Source of the DNA: AA29 sp041481445
GTDB lineage: Bacteria; Acidobacteriota; Vicinamibacteria; Fen-336
NCBI GenBank assembly: GCA_041481445.1
Contig: JBGPBV010000249.1
Coordinates: forward strand, 1-6,331
Length of the DNA stretch: 6,331 bases
Direction of reading: 5' to 3'
Shown: positions 5,951 to 6,331 of the stretch, one piece after another
Position numbering within the stretch: position 1 is the first letter of the stretch
Layout: each line of letters starts with the position of its first letter
The notes under the pieces: generated by a model
The model's database searches: none
Told to the model about the DNA's origin: nothing
What the model saw: the letters and a program-made list of their open reading frames with translations, nothing else
Made by a program: the position numbers and the translations under genes

Positions 5951-6331
5951 ATGAAGATGCCGACCGTCGTCACCGCCGCCCTGGCCGCCGCCCTGATCTC
6001 CGCGGCCTCTCCGGCGCGCGCGGCCCTCAACGTCATCGCCACCACGGAAGACCTCGCCTCCATAGCCGGCGAGGTGGGCGGGGACAAGATCAAGGTCGAG
6101 TCGCTCTCTCGGGGGTACCAGGACCCGCACTTCGTGGAGGCCAAGCCCAGCTTCGTGCTCAAGCTCCACGCGGCCGACCTCCTCATCGTGGTGGGCCGCG
6201 AGCTGGAGATCGGCTGGCTGCCTCCCCTGATCACGCAGGCGCGCAACGCCAAGGTCCAGCCCGGAGCGGAGGGGTACCTCGACGCCTCCCTGACCGCGAA
6301 GATCCTCGAGATTCCCACCGGCCAGCTCACG
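5951..6331 (+). CDS. znuA: Metal (zinc/manganese) ABC transporter substrate-binding protein, N-terminal part (runs off right end)
   Basis: The first 127 residues are visible of a protein usually near 300 residues long. Residues 1-24 are a signal peptide ending A-R-A. The mature start LNVIATTEDLASIAGEVGGD (26-45) and GYQDPHFVEAKPS (55-67) are typical of the cluster A-I (ZnuA/TroA/PsaA) family; H60 in D-P-H is the first metal ligand. The remaining ligands lie mostly outside the window. The protein captures Zn(II) or Mn(II) in the periplasm for an ABC permease and ATPase, which would be expected to follow on the right. Start: ATG 5951 with GAGGAG at 5936-5941 and a 9-base spacer; the Shine-Dalgarno begins 3 bases after the barrel stop, so the genes form an operon. 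Zinc rather than manganese is favoured only weakly, so the symbol is provisional. No His-rich insert is present in the visible part. Confidence 0.9.
   Translation, partial: MKMPTVVTAALAAALISAASPARAALNVIATTEDLASIAGEVGGDKIKVESLSRGYQDPHFVEAKPSFVLKLHAADLLIVVGRELEIGWLPPLITQARNAKVQPGAEGYLDASLTAKILEIPTGQLT

Noticed and set aside
4760..6169. Long open frame on the minus strand (469 codons)
   Set aside because: It is antisense to the barrel and ZnuA-type genes and of low complexity (Gly, Arg, Glu, Val); the plus-strand genes have signal peptides, ribosome sites and recognisable motifs.
1..6331. tRNA, rRNA, CRISPR arrays, insertion sequences, integrase or attachment sites
   Set aside because: No repeat-spacer pattern, transposase motifs, long terminal inverted repeats or cloverleaf-like sequence were seen.

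Overview
The window is a GC-rich, densely coding stretch of bacterial chromosome. It has seven genes, two of them cut by the window ends, and no gene-free gap longer than about 105 bases. The Gram-negative cell plan is clear: a TonB-dependent receptor and a second outer-membrane barrel, both with signal peptides. The combination of high GC, a TonB receptor with an N-terminal carboxypeptidase-regulatory-like domain, and the zinc importer context suggests Acidobacteriota. Myxococcota or a similar high-GC phylum is also possible; this is a judgement, not a proof.

Left part, minus strand (1-3979). A TonB-dependent receptor gene (3979-1544) ends in a strong hairpin. Directly after it comes a promoter with a perfect -35 box, serving a second unit. 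That unit has a Nudix hydrolase domain fused to a helical region and a multi-pass membrane domain (1440-106). Twelve bases later a patatin-like phospholipase begins, of which only the first 31 codons are visible (93 to beyond 1).

Middle (3980-4837). Two small exported or membrane-anchored proteins are encoded back to back (minus 4376-4083; plus 4458-4763) around an 81-base divergent promoter region. They share a Cys/His motif of the form H-x4-C-x-V-x(2 or 4)-H-C-x-A-C and a similar C-terminal tail (R-[A/S]-P-P). Both have a good -10 box only 6 or 7 bases from the start codon, so leaderless transcripts are likely. A near-perfect inverted repeat covers the plus-strand -10 box and start codon.

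Right part, plus strand (4838-6331). A 364-residue outer-membrane beta-barrel protein is followed after 18 bases by the start of a ZnuA/TroA-type zinc or manganese ABC importer binding protein, which runs off the right end.

Reading of the locus: TonB receptor, two Cys/His-rich small envelope proteins, a barrel protein and the periplasmic metal-binding component together look like a metal (probably zinc) acquisition or homeostasis island. The Nudix-membrane/patatin pair is a separate transcription unit of unknown role. Its nucleotide-processing, membrane and lipase parts resemble pieces used in signalling or defence systems, but nothing in the window proves this.
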